From positions 66,355 to 130,354 of the forward strand of contig NZ_JAHVAA010000003.1 in NCBI RefSeq assembly GCF_019264485.1: a DNA stretch of 64,000 nt, given 5' to 3'. A program made the translations under genes and the position numbers. Positions 53,627 to 62,147 of this stretch are shown here, piece after piece. Source of the stretch: Sediminibacterium sp. GTDB taxonomy: Bacteria > Bacteroidota > Bacteroidia > Chitinophagales > Chitinophagaceae. The notes under the pieces were generated by a model. The model did not search any database, was not told the origin of the DNA, and saw only the letters and a program-made list of their open reading frames with translations. Within the stretch, counting starts at the first letter, position 1. Every line of letters begins with the position of its first letter.

Positions 53627-54392
53627 AAAGATCAGAATAAGTTCTTGGATGCAATAAAATAATATCGAGTTTGCTCACTGTATGCTGGTATTCGGGTAGT
53701 GCTGATAATCTTTTCCATTCAGGTGCCTCTACAAAATTTTTCCAGTGTTTATTGCGTTCATCCATATTATCGAAACTGGTCATATACATCAGATTGGGCA
53801 TCCTGCCACCGGTTAATACTTCCCCATAAAATACAGCATTAAAAGTAAGGCGTTTAAATAGTTTGATCTCACCACCTTTGTTAAACATCTCTACTTTTTT
53901 CCGGTATAACTTTTCTGTAGCCCCTTCATAACTCCTGAGTTCATATACCCGGTCTGTAACAGGGCCTGATAAAACCGGTTTTTCCATTTTAGGCATATCG
54001 GAAAAAGCCCTGAGAAGAAAGGTTTCGATGCGATTATATGAAGGCTTGTCATGGGTTGTTTGAATATAAGTTGCACCCGCCGACAAATATTGCTGGTCTT
54101 TCAAAAGTTCATCATCCAGTCTGTACACATCGTTTAACGAAGAAAGCGGGATGAAGAGATAGAGTTTCTTTTTAACGGCTGTATCATTTCCTGTGGGTGT
54201 AAATACACCAATCTGTTTAATGCCTTTTCGGTGCATGGCCGGTAACCAGGCTTTTTCTAAATACTCTTCAGTGGTTTTTTGTTGTGTAGCTTCATCAAAA
54301 TGATATAATCTGATGAGATAAAATTCCCTGTTATCTTGGGCAAACAGGTTTGCTGATAATAACAGAAATACTGCACAAATAATTTTTTGCAT
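53625..54392 (-). CDS. NIPSNAP family protein, exported
   Basis: A 255-aa protein with signal peptide MQKIICAVFLLLSANLFAQ. Two ferredoxin-like NIPSNAP halves follow: FYLIRLYHFD--TEEYLEKAWLPAMHRKGIKQIGVF and VYELRSYEG--KVEMFNKGGEIKLFKRLTFNAVFYGEV, the latter with the usual YMTSFDNMDERNKHWKNF and SALPEYQHTVSK end. The biochemical role of bacterial NIPSNAP proteins is unclear. It follows the M20 peptidase gene by 11 bases, so the two are likely co-transcribed. Confidence 0.88.
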   Translation of the reverse strand: MQKIICAVFLLLSANLFAQDNREFYLIRLYHFDEATQQKTTEEYLEKAWLPAMHRKGIKQIGVFTPTGNDTAVKKKLYLFIPLSSLNDVYRLDDELLKDQQYLSAGATYIQTTHDKPSYNRIETFLLRAFSDMPKMEKPVLSGPVTDRVYELRSYEGATEKLYRKKVEMFNKGGEIKLFKRLTFNAVFYGEVLTGGRMPNLMYMTSFDNMDERNKHWKNFVEAPEWKRLSALPEYQHTVSKLDIILLHPRTYSDL

Positions 54393-54403
54393 AGGTGTTT
54401 GTT

Positions 54404-55702
54404 TTATTCGCTTTGTGTAAGCCTGTAAATAAGTAAAGCTGCGCGTTGAATCAGTAATGGTAATTGTTTCAGGTTAATGGTTTCGCCAACTGCATGTGCA
54501 CCTCTGCCAGAAGCACCCAGTCCGTCAATACAATCTATATATTTTGCCACATATGAAATATCTCCTGCACCCCTTGATCCGGGGTCCCCGGCATTGGCAG
54601 GTCCTAATCCCATATCTCTTGAAACCCTATCCACCCACAAACGCAGGGAATCATTTCCTTTTGTGGGTTCCATGGCAGGTATGCCATCTGTAAATGAAAT
54701 TTTTGCACTGCTGCCATTGAGGTTCTGACTGGCAACAATTGCCGTCATTTTTTGTCGGGCTGTTTCTCTTTGTTTTTCGGTGAGGAAACGAAGATCACCT
54801 TCCACTACAACTGATGGTGAGATGATATTTGTTTTTCCTGAAACAAGTGCCCGCATTTTTTCATCATCATAATCCATTTCAGATCCACCGGCAATGATGC
54901 CGGGATTAAAGGTGAGGTGTTTTTCATTGCCTAATTCTTCCCTGAATCGATTCAGAATACGTGCTGTTTCATAAATAGCCCCATATCCCGAACCTTGTCC
55001 GAATATCCCCGCTGAATGACCCGTTTTTGCGGTTACATCTAATTTCCAGCTGCTGAAACCACGGCGTCCGATAGCAATGGTATTCATACCCTGTGCGGTT
55101 TCAAAAGCCAGTGCCAGGTCGCATGTTCTGGCTCTTTCAATAAAATCTTTTCTGCTTACGCTGGTTGGTTTACCCGATTCTTCTTCATCACCGGTAAAAT
55201 AAACAACTACTGATGCGTCTTTTAAAAGATTCATCGAGTGAAGAGCCTGTAGTGCCATCACTACTACTACATCTCCACCTTTCATGTCAGTTACACCCTG
55301 TCCGGTGGCGGTTGAATCATTGATTCTGGTGAAAGGTCCTGCTGCCATATCGGGTTCAAAAACCGTATCGAGATGACCTATAATAAATATTTTTTTACCC
55401 TTGTTTCCTTTTCTGCTGGCAACGAGGTGTCCTGCCCTTTTTAATGAATCGGGTAATGATACCCATTCTGTGTTAAGACCCGCTTTTTGCAGTTCACGGG
55501 CAAATACTTCACCTGTTTTTTTAACACCGGCTATATTAAATGTACCACTGTTGATATTTACGGCTTCTTCCAGCAGCTTTTCAGCCTCTGTAGTATGTTT
55601 TTTTACCCAGTCAATGATCTTTTTTTCAGTATCGCTGAGCGATTGGGAAAAAATTTTAGTAAAGAGAAGCAACGCAAGAACAAGTGCCGGTATCTTTTTC
55701 AT
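54404..55702 (-). CDS. M20 family metallopeptidase (glutamate carboxypeptidase-like), exported
   Basis: A 432-aa zinc exopeptidase with signal peptide (ending KIFSQ). Metal-site motifs in order are IIGHLDTVFEPD, GVTDMKGGDVVVV, FTGDEEESGKP with the catalytic Glu, ALAFETAQG and, near the C-terminus, GRGAHAVGE. A dimerisation lid lies at about 215-320. Closest in layout to carboxypeptidase G2-type enzymes. Probably periplasmic. Its ATG heads a two-gene unit with the NIPSNAP gene. Confidence 0.92.
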   Translation of the reverse strand: MKKIPALVLALLLFTKIFSQSLSDTEKKIIDWVKKHTTEAEKLLEEAVNINSGTFNIAGVKKTGEVFARELQKAGLNTEWVSLPDSLKRAGHLVASRKGNKGKKIFIIGHLDTVFEPDMAAGPFTRINDSTATGQGVTDMKGGDVVVVMALQALHSMNLLKDASVVVYFTGDEEESGKPTSVSRKDFIERARTCDLALAFETAQGMNTIAIGRRGFSSWKLDVTAKTGHSAGIFGQGSGYGAIYETARILNRFREELGNEKHLTFNPGIIAGGSEMDYDDEKMRALVSGKTNIISPSVVVEGDLRFLTEKQRETARQKMTAIVASQNLNGSSAKISFTDGIPAMEPTKGNDSLRLWVDRVSRDMGLGPANAGDPGSRGAGDISYVAKYIDCIDGLGASGRGAHAVGETINLKQLPLLIQRAALLIYRLTQSE

Positions 55703-56069
55703 GAATTCGGTTTGATGGCAACCAAGTTAAGCAAGATTTGCCTATCCATCAATAAGATAGATTGATCCAACTACTGCTATTGTTTCTGCAATGCCCCAGA
55801 TCGGGGAAATGCCAACAAAAATGAGATGATCTGACTGTGCAAACAGTATTACAATAGTATGTCTAACAATAACAACTCTGCGCAGACTTCTTTTCTCATG
55901 TTCTCTGCGGTGAGGAATAATCACCGCAGAGAATATGCAGTCACAGAGGTTTCGCAGAGAAAAATATCCTTTAACAAAACCTTAGTACACAACTGGCATT
56001 CTTTTTGGCTCTAAATAAAAAACAGGATAAAAGCCAATGAAAAAAATGCTACGCTAAAATCAAGCACAC
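55703..56069. repeat. Gene-free stretch with TCTCTGCGGTGA inverted repeat
   Basis: No gene is supported in these 367 bases. A perfect 13-bp inverted repeat (55902-55914 with 55922-55934, TTCTCTGCGGTGA) has a 7-base loop. It is followed by a further related phrase, CACAGAGGTTTCGCAGAGA (55943-55961). A short version, TTTCGCAGAGAAA, also occurs at about 3974-3986. These look like parts of a dispersed intergenic element. The remainder shows nothing recognisable. Confidence 0.65.
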
Positions 56070-56954
56070 ATGAAAACAAAACAAGTATTTCTCGGAGTAA
56101 TGATGTTTTTCGCCACAGCATTGGCCATAACATCCTGTAAGAAAACCGATTCGGCACAAATTCCGGCGGGTAAACAAAACCTCAGCCTTTATATGACTGA
56201 TGGTCCTGGTTTTTTTGATAAGGTCTTTGTGGAAATCAAAGCCGTTCAGGTATTGGTTGATACTACCAAAGACACCCGTAAAAACGATACCTGTAACTGG
56301 GACAGGCTGGGAGCTTATATTGGCTCTACGCTGGGTAACAGAAAAGATTCTGGTCTTGTATGGACCAATCTAAACATTAATGCAGGTGTATATGATATCC
56401 TGAACCTGAGGAATGGGGTAGATACATTACTGGCTTCAACAGAAATTCCGAAAGGAGCTATTCGTTTAATCAGGATTGAAATCGGCACGAATAATTCGGT
56501 GGTAAAAGACAGTGTAACATATCCGTTGTACTGGCCTGATAATAAGCCGAATTATATCCTGATCAAGTTGAAGGGTCATGAAACAGAAGAATTCCTGCCC
56601 AACAAAATCCGTTTATGGCTTGATTTTGATGTAAGCAGATCGATTGTAATTGTAAACAATAATAAGTTTTACCTGAAGCCTGTATTCCACTTCTTTGTAG
56701 AAAAATCTACTGCCAGTGTTTCTGGTAAAGTGAAACCACAGGATGCTAAAGCGGTGCTTACATTGTTTAATGCCACCGATACTGCTTATGCATTGCCGAA
56801 TAAAAACGGAGAATTCAAAATGCGTGGTCTGAAAAACGGCACTTATTCACTGTATGTTAATGCATCGAATAATTACAAGGATACAACCATCAATAATATC
56901 GTGGTTCAGGCGCCTAAAAACACCAATGTGGGCGTAATTGAACTGAAAAAATAG
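56070..56954 (+). CDS. DUF4382 lipoprotein
   Basis: A 294-aa lipoprotein with lipobox ending at Cys23 (AITSC). Residues about 35-205 match DUF4382 (LSLYMTDGPGFFDKVFVEIKAVQV; WTNLNINAGVYDILNLRNG; IRLIRIEIGTNN), and the C-terminal 80 residues form a carboxypeptidase-regulatory-like beta sandwich (VSGKVKPQDAKAVLTLF; GEFKMRGLKNGTYSLYV). Surface or periplasmic; function unknown. A terminator follows 30 bases downstream. Confidence 0.88.
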   Translation: MKTKQVFLGVMMFFATALAITSCKKTDSAQIPAGKQNLSLYMTDGPGFFDKVFVEIKAVQVLVDTTKDTRKNDTCNWDRLGAYIGSTLGNRKDSGLVWTNLNINAGVYDILNLRNGVDTLLASTEIPKGAIRLIRIEIGTNNSVVKDSVTYPLYWPDNKPNYILIKLKGHETEEFLPNKIRLWLDFDVSRSIVIVNNNKFYLKPVFHFFVEKSTASVSGKVKPQDAKAVLTLFNATDTAYALPNKNGEFKMRGLKNGTYSLYVNASNNYKDTTINNIVVQAPKNTNVGVIELKK

Positions 56955-56978
56955 TAGGGTTTTTCAAGAGCAAGGGTT

Positions 56979-57008
56979 GAGGAGGGGTTTAGGCCCCTCC
57001 TTTTGTTT
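56979..57008 (+). terminator. Terminator of the DUF4382 gene
   Basis: GGAGGGG (56981-56987) pairs with CCCCTCC (56994-57000), followed by TTTTG-TTTT. Confidence 0.8.
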
Positions 57009-57101
57009 TACTACAGTTCTTTAAGAGCAGTGATTATTTGTATATTATTCCGTTGTTTGCAATAAAACGGCGAATTTGCATCTATAACCACAGAAACTGC
57101 T

Positions 57102-58319
57102 ATGATCAAGAACCGGAAAGCCGCTATCGGATTTATATTCATTACCCTTTTAATTGATATTACCGGTCTGGGATTAATTATACCGGTAATGCCCAAACTG
57201 ATAGAAGAACTATTGCACACTTCTGATATCAGCAAAGCGTCGCAGTATGCAGGATGGCTCACTTTCGCATATGCTATTACCCAATTTGTTTTTGCTCCTG
57301 TGTTAGGAAACCTCAGCGATAAATATGGCCGCCGTCCTGTATTGCTATTCTCTTTACTGGGTTTTGGTATCGACTATTTATTTCTTTCATTCGCGCCCAC
57401 CATCGGCTGGTTATTTCTGGGAAGAATTATTGCAGGCATTACAGGTGCCAGCTTTACTACCGCATCGGCTTATATAGCAGATATAAGCACCAATGAAAAC
57501 CGCGCTCAGAATTTCGGAATGATTGGTGCAGCTTTTGGATTGGGTTTTATTCTCGGCCCTATGATTGGAGGACTTCTTGGAGAACTTGGCCCCAGGGTTC
57601 CTTTTTTTGTGGCAGCAGGACTGGCTCTGCTTAACTGTGCATATGGCTATTTTGTATTACCTGAATCGTTAGACAAGGAACACAGACGAGCATTCGAATG
57701 GCGGAGGGCAAACCCTCTTGGTTCATTGCTCCAGCTAAAAAAATATCCTGCTGTATCAGGTTTAATTATTTCAATGATTCTGATTTATATCGCCGGACAT
57801 TCGGTACAAAGCATCTGGAGTTTTTTTAATATAGAACGATTCAACTGGAGCCCTAAAATGATTGGTATTTCATTAGGTATTGTAGGTCTTTTGGTTGGAG
57901 GGGTACAAGGAGGCTTGGTTCGTATTGTAAATCCCAAAATCGGTAATGAAAAAAGTATTTATGTAGGTCTGGGTTTATATGCATTGGGACTTTTATTGTT
58001 TGCTTTTGCTACGCAGGGCTGGATGATGTTTGTATTTCTTATTCCCTATTGTCTGGGTGGAATTGCAGGCCCGGCTTTACAGTCTATCATTTCGGGTCAT
58101 GTACCACCTAATGAACAGGGTGAATTACAGGGTGCGTTAACCAGTTTGATGAGTGCCACATCTGTCATCGGTCCCCTGCTGATGACGAAGCTCTTTGCTT
58201 ATTTCACCAAAGAAGAAGCTCCTGTTTATTTTCCAGGTGCTGCATTCTTTTTAGGCGCGTTATTAATGATTGCCAGCACCTATTACGCATACAGAGCATT
58301 GCATTCGGGAAAAAAATAA
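57102..58319 (+). CDS. TCR/Tet-family MFS efflux transporter
   Basis: A 405-aa membrane protein with about 12 hydrophobic segments. Family marks are the N-terminal [17 protein letters not shown], motif [15 protein letters not shown] and [12 protein letters not shown]. These place it with TetA-like drug/H+ antiporters of Bacteroidota; tetracycline itself need not be the substrate. There is no tetR-like gene next to it. It converges on the RidA gene with a 1-base gap. Confidence 0.9.
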   Translation: MIKNRKAAIGFIFITLLIDITGLGLIIPVMPKLIEELLHTSDISKASQYAGWLTFAYAITQFVFAPVLGNLSDKYGRRPVLLFSLLGFGIDYLFLSFAPTIGWLFLGRIIAGITGASFTTASAYIADISTNENRAQNFGMIGAAFGLGFILGPMIGGLLGELGPRVPFFVAAGLALLNCAYGYFVLPESLDKEHRRAFEWRRANPLGSLLQLKKYPAVSGLIISMILIYIAGHSVQSIWSFFNIERFNWSPKMIGISLGIVGLLVGGVQGGLVRIVNPKIGNEKSIYVGLGLYALGLLLFAFATQGWMMFVFLIPYCLGGIAGPALQSIISGHVPPNEQGELQGALTSLMSATSVIGPLLMTKLFAYFTKEEAPVYFPGAAFFLGALLMIASTYYAYRALHSGKK

Positions 58320-58320
58320 A

Positions 58321-58836
58321 TCAGTCTTCTATTTCTACTACCATTTCAATTTCAACAGCCATATTCATTGGGAGTGAAGCCATGCCAACTGCACTGCGGG
58401 CATGTTTACCCTTATCGCCAAATACCGCCACCATCAGGTCTGAAAAGCCATTGATAACTTTGGGCTGATCAATAAAACTATCTGTACCATTCACCATACC
58501 CAATACTTTTACAATGCGTTTTACTTTTGACAGATCACCTACTGCTGCTTTTAAAGTGGCTAATAAGCTGATCCCTGTTTGTCTGGCTGCTGCATAACCT
58601 TCTTCTATCGATAAGTCGCGCCCCAGTTTACCTGTTATATAACTGCCATCTGCTTTGGATGGACCATGACCCGACAGAAAAACAAGGTTGCCGGTTCTCA
58701 CAAATTTTACATAGTTGGCTACCGGTGATGAAGGCGCTGGTAAAACAATATTCAGCGACTTTAATTTTTCTTCCGGCGTCTGGGCATACATACTGCTAAC
58801 AGATAGCAACATCGCCAATGCAAATAATACTCTCAT
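58321..58836 (-). CDS. RidA-family protein with export signal
   Basis: A 171-aa YjgF/YER057c/RidA-fold protein, longer than the usual 130 because it starts with a signal peptide (MRVLFALAMLLSVSSMYAQ). Conserved RidA parts include GNLVFLSGHGP, GKLGRDLSIEEGYAAARQT and the C-terminal HARSAVGMASLPMNMAVEIE with its Arg. Classical RidA is cytoplasmic and hydrolyses enamine/imine intermediates, so an exported form must act on something else. The ATG at 58836 replaces a TTG at 58857. It follows the M61 peptidase gene by 34 bases. Confidence 0.86.
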   Translation of the reverse strand: MRVLFALAMLLSVSSMYAQTPEEKLKSLNIVLPAPSSPVANYVKFVRTGNLVFLSGHGPSKADGSYITGKLGRDLSIEEGYAAARQTGISLLATLKAAVGDLSKVKRIVKVLGMVNGTDSFIDQPKVINGFSDLMVAVFGDKGKHARSAVGMASLPMNMAVEIEMVVEIED

Positions 58837-58870
58837 GTGCAAATAGTTATTGGTCAATAAATGAATTATC

Positions 58871-60694
58871 TTATTCTGCTTTTGATTTGAACCAGCTGTT
58901 CCTGATTTTTTTCATTGATTCAGTGATCGTCTGGCCGTTATTCCCGATATCATTAATGCTTAAGCTGCTGTTTTCTTTTAATGTCATCGTAGCTGTTTTT
59001 TCTTTTCCACGGTGTTTATAGGATACGGTAACTGTTTCACCGGGTTTCTTCTGCAAAAGAAAATTAGTAATATCAGCAGTTGTTTTAACAGTAGTTTGAT
59101 CGAACTGTAATATTTCATCGCCGGCATCTAAACCAGCTTCATATGCAGCAGAGCCCCTGTTGGTAGCACTTACTACCAGCAGCTTACCCTGTTCATTTGC
59201 ACGGGCGTTTAATCCAATATTTACTTTTCCCTCATTGGTTTTCTTTAGTTCATAGCCTGCTTTTGCAAAAAGTGATGTATAGTCAATGGCTTCATGCCCG
59301 GTGATATATTTTTTGAAAAACTGTTCAGCAAATCCAGCATTGGTAATACCTGCCAGCGTTTTTTGCATGGATGAAATAGTATAAGGTATTTCAGTTTTTC
59401 CATGTGTTAACCACATGGCTTTCATAAAATCATCCAGTGATTGACTGGTTTTTGTCTGAAGTTCAAGATCAAGTGCAAGAGCGATTGCAGCACCATATGT
59501 ATAATAAGAAGTAAACATATTGCTGTAATTGTTTTTATCGATGGAAACAGATGCGTCCACAAAAACAGCATGGTTGCTGGCATCTACCGGGGAATAATAT
59601 ACGGCGCCGGGACTATTCGATTTCGTATTGGCCAGACTGCCTGCCGTACTCATAAATGCCTGCGGGGTAATAAGTCCTGCACGGGCCAATAACAAATTAC
59701 CATAGTACTGGGTAAATCCCTCTGCAAACCAGAGTTCATGACTCATATTGCTTTTCTCAAAATTGAAGGGTTCCAGTGTTTTGGGTCTGATTCTTTCCAC
59801 ATTCCAGTTGTGAAAAAATTCATGAGAAGTAACACCTGATAAGAAGTTGGGATTAAAAGTTGAACTGGGAGAGGAGATCATGGTAGAGTTCCGATGTTCC
59901 ATACCATCACCCTGAACATAAGGGTTGGCACTCATGATAAAAGTATAAGTGCCCGTTTCGTAATTGGGAAATTCTCCAAACACTGCTTTTGCTTCTGCAA
60001 CGATCTTTTTGGTTTTTTCCATTAACTCATCAGCCTGTTGTGCAGTTGCATCGGCTTCGAGAGCAATTCTGATGGTATATTTTTTTCCATCCGGGTTATT
60101 TACCTGCCATTCACGAATAATCAGGTCGCCGATTTTTGTAGGGCTGTCCATAAAATATTGTAAACCTGGTGCAGTGAAAGTGTTGGATTGGCTGGTAGGA
60201 AATAACTGTGTTGCAATAATGCCTTTATTCTCTTTAGGCAGATCGAAACTAATTTCTATGGGTGCTTTATCGTATCCTTTGATCCACATAAATACAGCAG
60301 GCATATTGAAATGAATACTTTCCGGATCAATTCCTGCATATGTTCCATCTGCATGATTGGCAAAAAGGGTGTAAGTAACAGTTACGGTTCCGGAATGAGC
60401 AGGTACCTCATATATATCTCCGTCAACACGATTGATTGCAATTGATTTACCGTTTTTATCTGTGGCTTTTACATCGTATACATTTTTGCCAAACTCATGT
60501 GTGGCATACCTGCCCGGAGAAGAGCGGCTCATTCTGAATACAGCGGGTTTATTCTGGATGCCAGTGGCTGTAATACTAATGATTGCTTCATGGTGAACAG
60601 CATTAGGGAATGATACTTTGTAAGAAATTTTTTGTGCATATGTAAATGCGCAAATGAATAAAAAGCCAAGCAGGTAACCGGATCTTTGTAACAT
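58871..60694 (-). CDS. M61 family metallopeptidase with C-terminal PDZ domain
   Basis: A 607-aa exported peptidase (signal peptide MLQRSGYLLGFLFICAFTYAQ). A beta-rich N-terminal domain precedes the zinc motif HEFFHNWN (291-298); the third ligand is Glu in LWFAEGFTQYYG. A PDZ domain at about 490-575 (GLNARANEQGKLLVVSATNRGS; AGLDAGDEILQFDQTTV) is usual in this glycyl-aminopeptidase-like family. Complete and typical length. Precedes the exported RidA gene in the same direction. Confidence 0.93.
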   Translation of the reverse strand: MLQRSGYLLGFLFICAFTYAQKISYKVSFPNAVHHEAIISITATGIQNKPAVFRMSRSSPGRYATHEFGKNVYDVKATDKNGKSIAINRVDGDIYEVPAHSGTVTVTYTLFANHADGTYAGIDPESIHFNMPAVFMWIKGYDKAPIEISFDLPKENKGIIATQLFPTSQSNTFTAPGLQYFMDSPTKIGDLIIREWQVNNPDGKKYTIRIALEADATAQQADELMEKTKKIVAEAKAVFGEFPNYETGTYTFIMSANPYVQGDGMEHRNSTMISSPSSTFNPNFLSGVTSHEFFHNWNVERIRPKTLEPFNFEKSNMSHELWFAEGFTQYYGNLLLARAGLITPQAFMSTAGSLANTKSNSPGAVYYSPVDASNHAVFVDASVSIDKNNYSNMFTSYYTYGAAIALALDLELQTKTSQSLDDFMKAMWLTHGKTEIPYTISSMQKTLAGITNAGFAEQFFKKYITGHEAIDYTSLFAKAGYELKKTNEGKVNIGLNARANEQGKLLVVSATNRGSAAYEAGLDAGDEILQFDQTTVKTTADITNFLLQKKPGETVTVSYKHRGKEKTATMTLKENSSLSINDIGNNGQTITESMKKIRNSWFKSKAE

Positions 60695-60863
60695 GATGAT
60701 TTTATTGTGTGTATGCTAAGATAAATGACTGACCCGATTTAACAGATCATTCTGAAAAGAGAAGGATGAGCGGTTGGAAGGCCTTATGCCCTGATTTTTA
60801 AGAGTTTATTCTTCGGAAACCCATCTGGTATAATGAAAGATAATCGGTTATTGTCTGAATAAG

Positions 60864-60894
60864 TTGGTCAGGGACTTATTTCCATGTATCTTTG
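60864..60894 (+). promoter_or_regulatory. -33/-7 promoter of the cold shock gene
   Basis: TTGG (60864-60867) and TATCTTTG (60887-60894) are separated by 19 bases, matching the Bacteroidota TTTG-N19-TAnnTTTG arrangement. The leader is about 25 bases. Confidence 0.7.
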
Positions 60895-60923
60895 CAGCCT
60901 TATTTATAATTACAATTTTACAA

Positions 60924-61127
60924 ATGAACACACAAATTCAGGGAACTGTAAAGTTCTTCAATGAGGAAAAAGGTTTTGGTTTTATTAAGCATGAAAACTC
61001 TAGCCAGGAAACTTTCGTACACGCTAACGGTCTGATTGATCAGATCGAAGCAAACGATAAAGTAGTTTTCGACGTGCAGGAAGGTCGTAAAGGCCCTAAC
61101 GCCGTTAACGTTAAGCGTATCAACTAA
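60924..61127 (+). CDS. Cold shock domain protein (CspA family)
   Basis: A 67-aa single OB-fold protein binding single-stranded RNA/DNA. RNP1 is KGFGFI (16-21) and RNP2 is ETFVHA (29-34). An in-frame start at 60864 coincides with the promoter and is rejected. Flanked by a good -33/-7 promoter and a strong terminator; no long cold-shock-type leader is present. Confidence 0.95.
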   Translation: MNTQIQGTVKFFNEEKGFGFIKHENSSQETFVHANGLIDQIEANDKVVFDVQEGRKGPNAVNVKRIN

Positions 61128-61152
61128 TCAGTCATACCTCTTAACTTTTCCG

Positions 61153-61184
61153 AACCATCCCGATTATATCGGGATGGTTTTTTT
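61153..61184 (+). terminator. Terminator of the cold shock gene
   Basis: An 11-bp perfect stem (61153-61163 with 61169-61179) is followed by seven T. Confidence 0.92.
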
Positions 61185-61230
61185 ATGCCCTGTTCTTACC
61201 CATATTTATCAATCAGGCTGTTGTATAGGT

Positions 61231-61238
61231 TATATTTG
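61231..61238 (+). promoter_or_regulatory. -7 box TAtaTTTG of the nucleoside phosphorylase gene
   Basis: Exact TAnnTTTG match 19 bases before the ATG at 61258. No clear -33 box. Confidence 0.55.
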
Positions 61239-61257
61239 CAGCCTAAACCTGAAATTG

Positions 61258-62079
61258 ATGTCGACAGTAATGAAGCAATTGCAAGAAACTACAGACTTTA
61301 TAAAAGCGAAAGTAACCGGAGAAGCCAGTATTGGAATTATTCTGGGTAGTGGTTTGGGAAACCTGGCCAATGAAATTGTAACTGAATTTGAGATTGCCTA
61401 TAATGATATACCTCATTTTCCGGTAAGTACGGTGGAAGGACATAAGGGCAAACTGATTTATGGCCAGTTAGGTGGTAAAAAGGTATGGGTGATGGGAGGT
61501 CGGTTTCATTTTTATGAAGGTTACACTGCACAACAGGTAGCTTATCCGGTAAGGGTTATGCGTATGCTGGGGGTGGAGACATTATTATTATCCAATGCTG
61601 CAGGTGGAGTAAACCCCGCATTTAAAGTTGGGGACCTGATGATCATCAATGACCATATCAGTTTCTTTATTGTAAATCCTTTATTGGGTAAAAATGAAGA
61701 AGCTATCGGAACACGTTTTCCTGATATGAGTGAGCCTTATGATAAAAACCTGATCAATAAAGTAATATCTATTGCAGCCGAACACAAGATTGCGCTACAC
61801 CAGGGCGTTTATACAGGCGTTACCGGACCTACTTTTGAAACAAGAGCTGAGTATAAACTCATTAAAGTATTGGGTGGTGATGCGGTGGGTATGAGTACCG
61901 TACAGGAAACCATCAGTGCCGTTCATAGCGGCATGAAAGTATTTGCCATGAGCGTAATTACCGACCTGGGTATCCGTGAGGAAGAAAATGTAATAACCCA
62001 TGCAGAAGTTTTACAGGCTGCACATGACGCAGAGCCCAAGCTGACACTCTTATTTACCGAACTCATCAAAACACTTTAA
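61258..62079 (+). CDS. Purine nucleoside phosphorylase, trimeric type I
   Basis: A 273-aa phosphorylase splitting inosine/guanosine with phosphate, in purine salvage. Motifs are ILGSGLGNLA (phosphate loop), GRFHFYEGYT, LLLSNAAGGVNPAF, NDHISFF, GVTGPTFETRAEY and GMSTVQETISA with purine-site residues, and the late DLGIREEE. The ATG at 61258 (or 61270) is chosen because upstream in-frame codons lie across the previous terminator and the -7 box. Typical PunA/XapA-type length. Confidence 0.93.
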   Translation: MSTVMKQLQETTDFIKAKVTGEASIGIILGSGLGNLANEIVTEFEIAYNDIPHFPVSTVEGHKGKLIYGQLGGKKVWVMGGRFHFYEGYTAQQVAYPVRVMRMLGVETLLLSNAAGGVNPAFKVGDLMIINDHISFFIVNPLLGKNEEAIGTRFPDMSEPYDKNLINKVISIAAEHKIALHQGVYTGVTGPTFETRAEYKLIKVLGGDAVGMSTVQETISAVHSGMKVFAMSVITDLGIREEENVITHAEVLQAAHDAEPKLTLLFTELIKTL

Positions 62080-62124
62080 ACCGGATTACCCCAGTTTTAA
62101 CTTCCTGCAAATGGGCATTCATCT

Positions 62125-62131
62125 TATTTTG
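62125..62131 (+). promoter_or_regulatory. -7-like TATTTTG of the porin gene
   Basis: A -7-like box with one spacer base fewer than TAnnTTTG, 16 bases before the ATG at 62148. The same variant is seen before the XRE/S24 gene. Confidence 0.35.
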
Positions 62132-62147
62132 CAGTACATTCAATAAC

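Noticed and set aside
55487..55765. 92-codon plus-strand frame over the start of the M20 peptidase gene
   Set aside because: Antisense to the signal peptide and N-terminal domain of a well-supported peptidase.
60695..60863. Possible cold-shock riboregulator in the leader of the csp gene
   Set aside because: The predicted transcript start is at about 60.9 kb, leaving a leader of only about 25 bases, too short for a cspA-like thermosensor.
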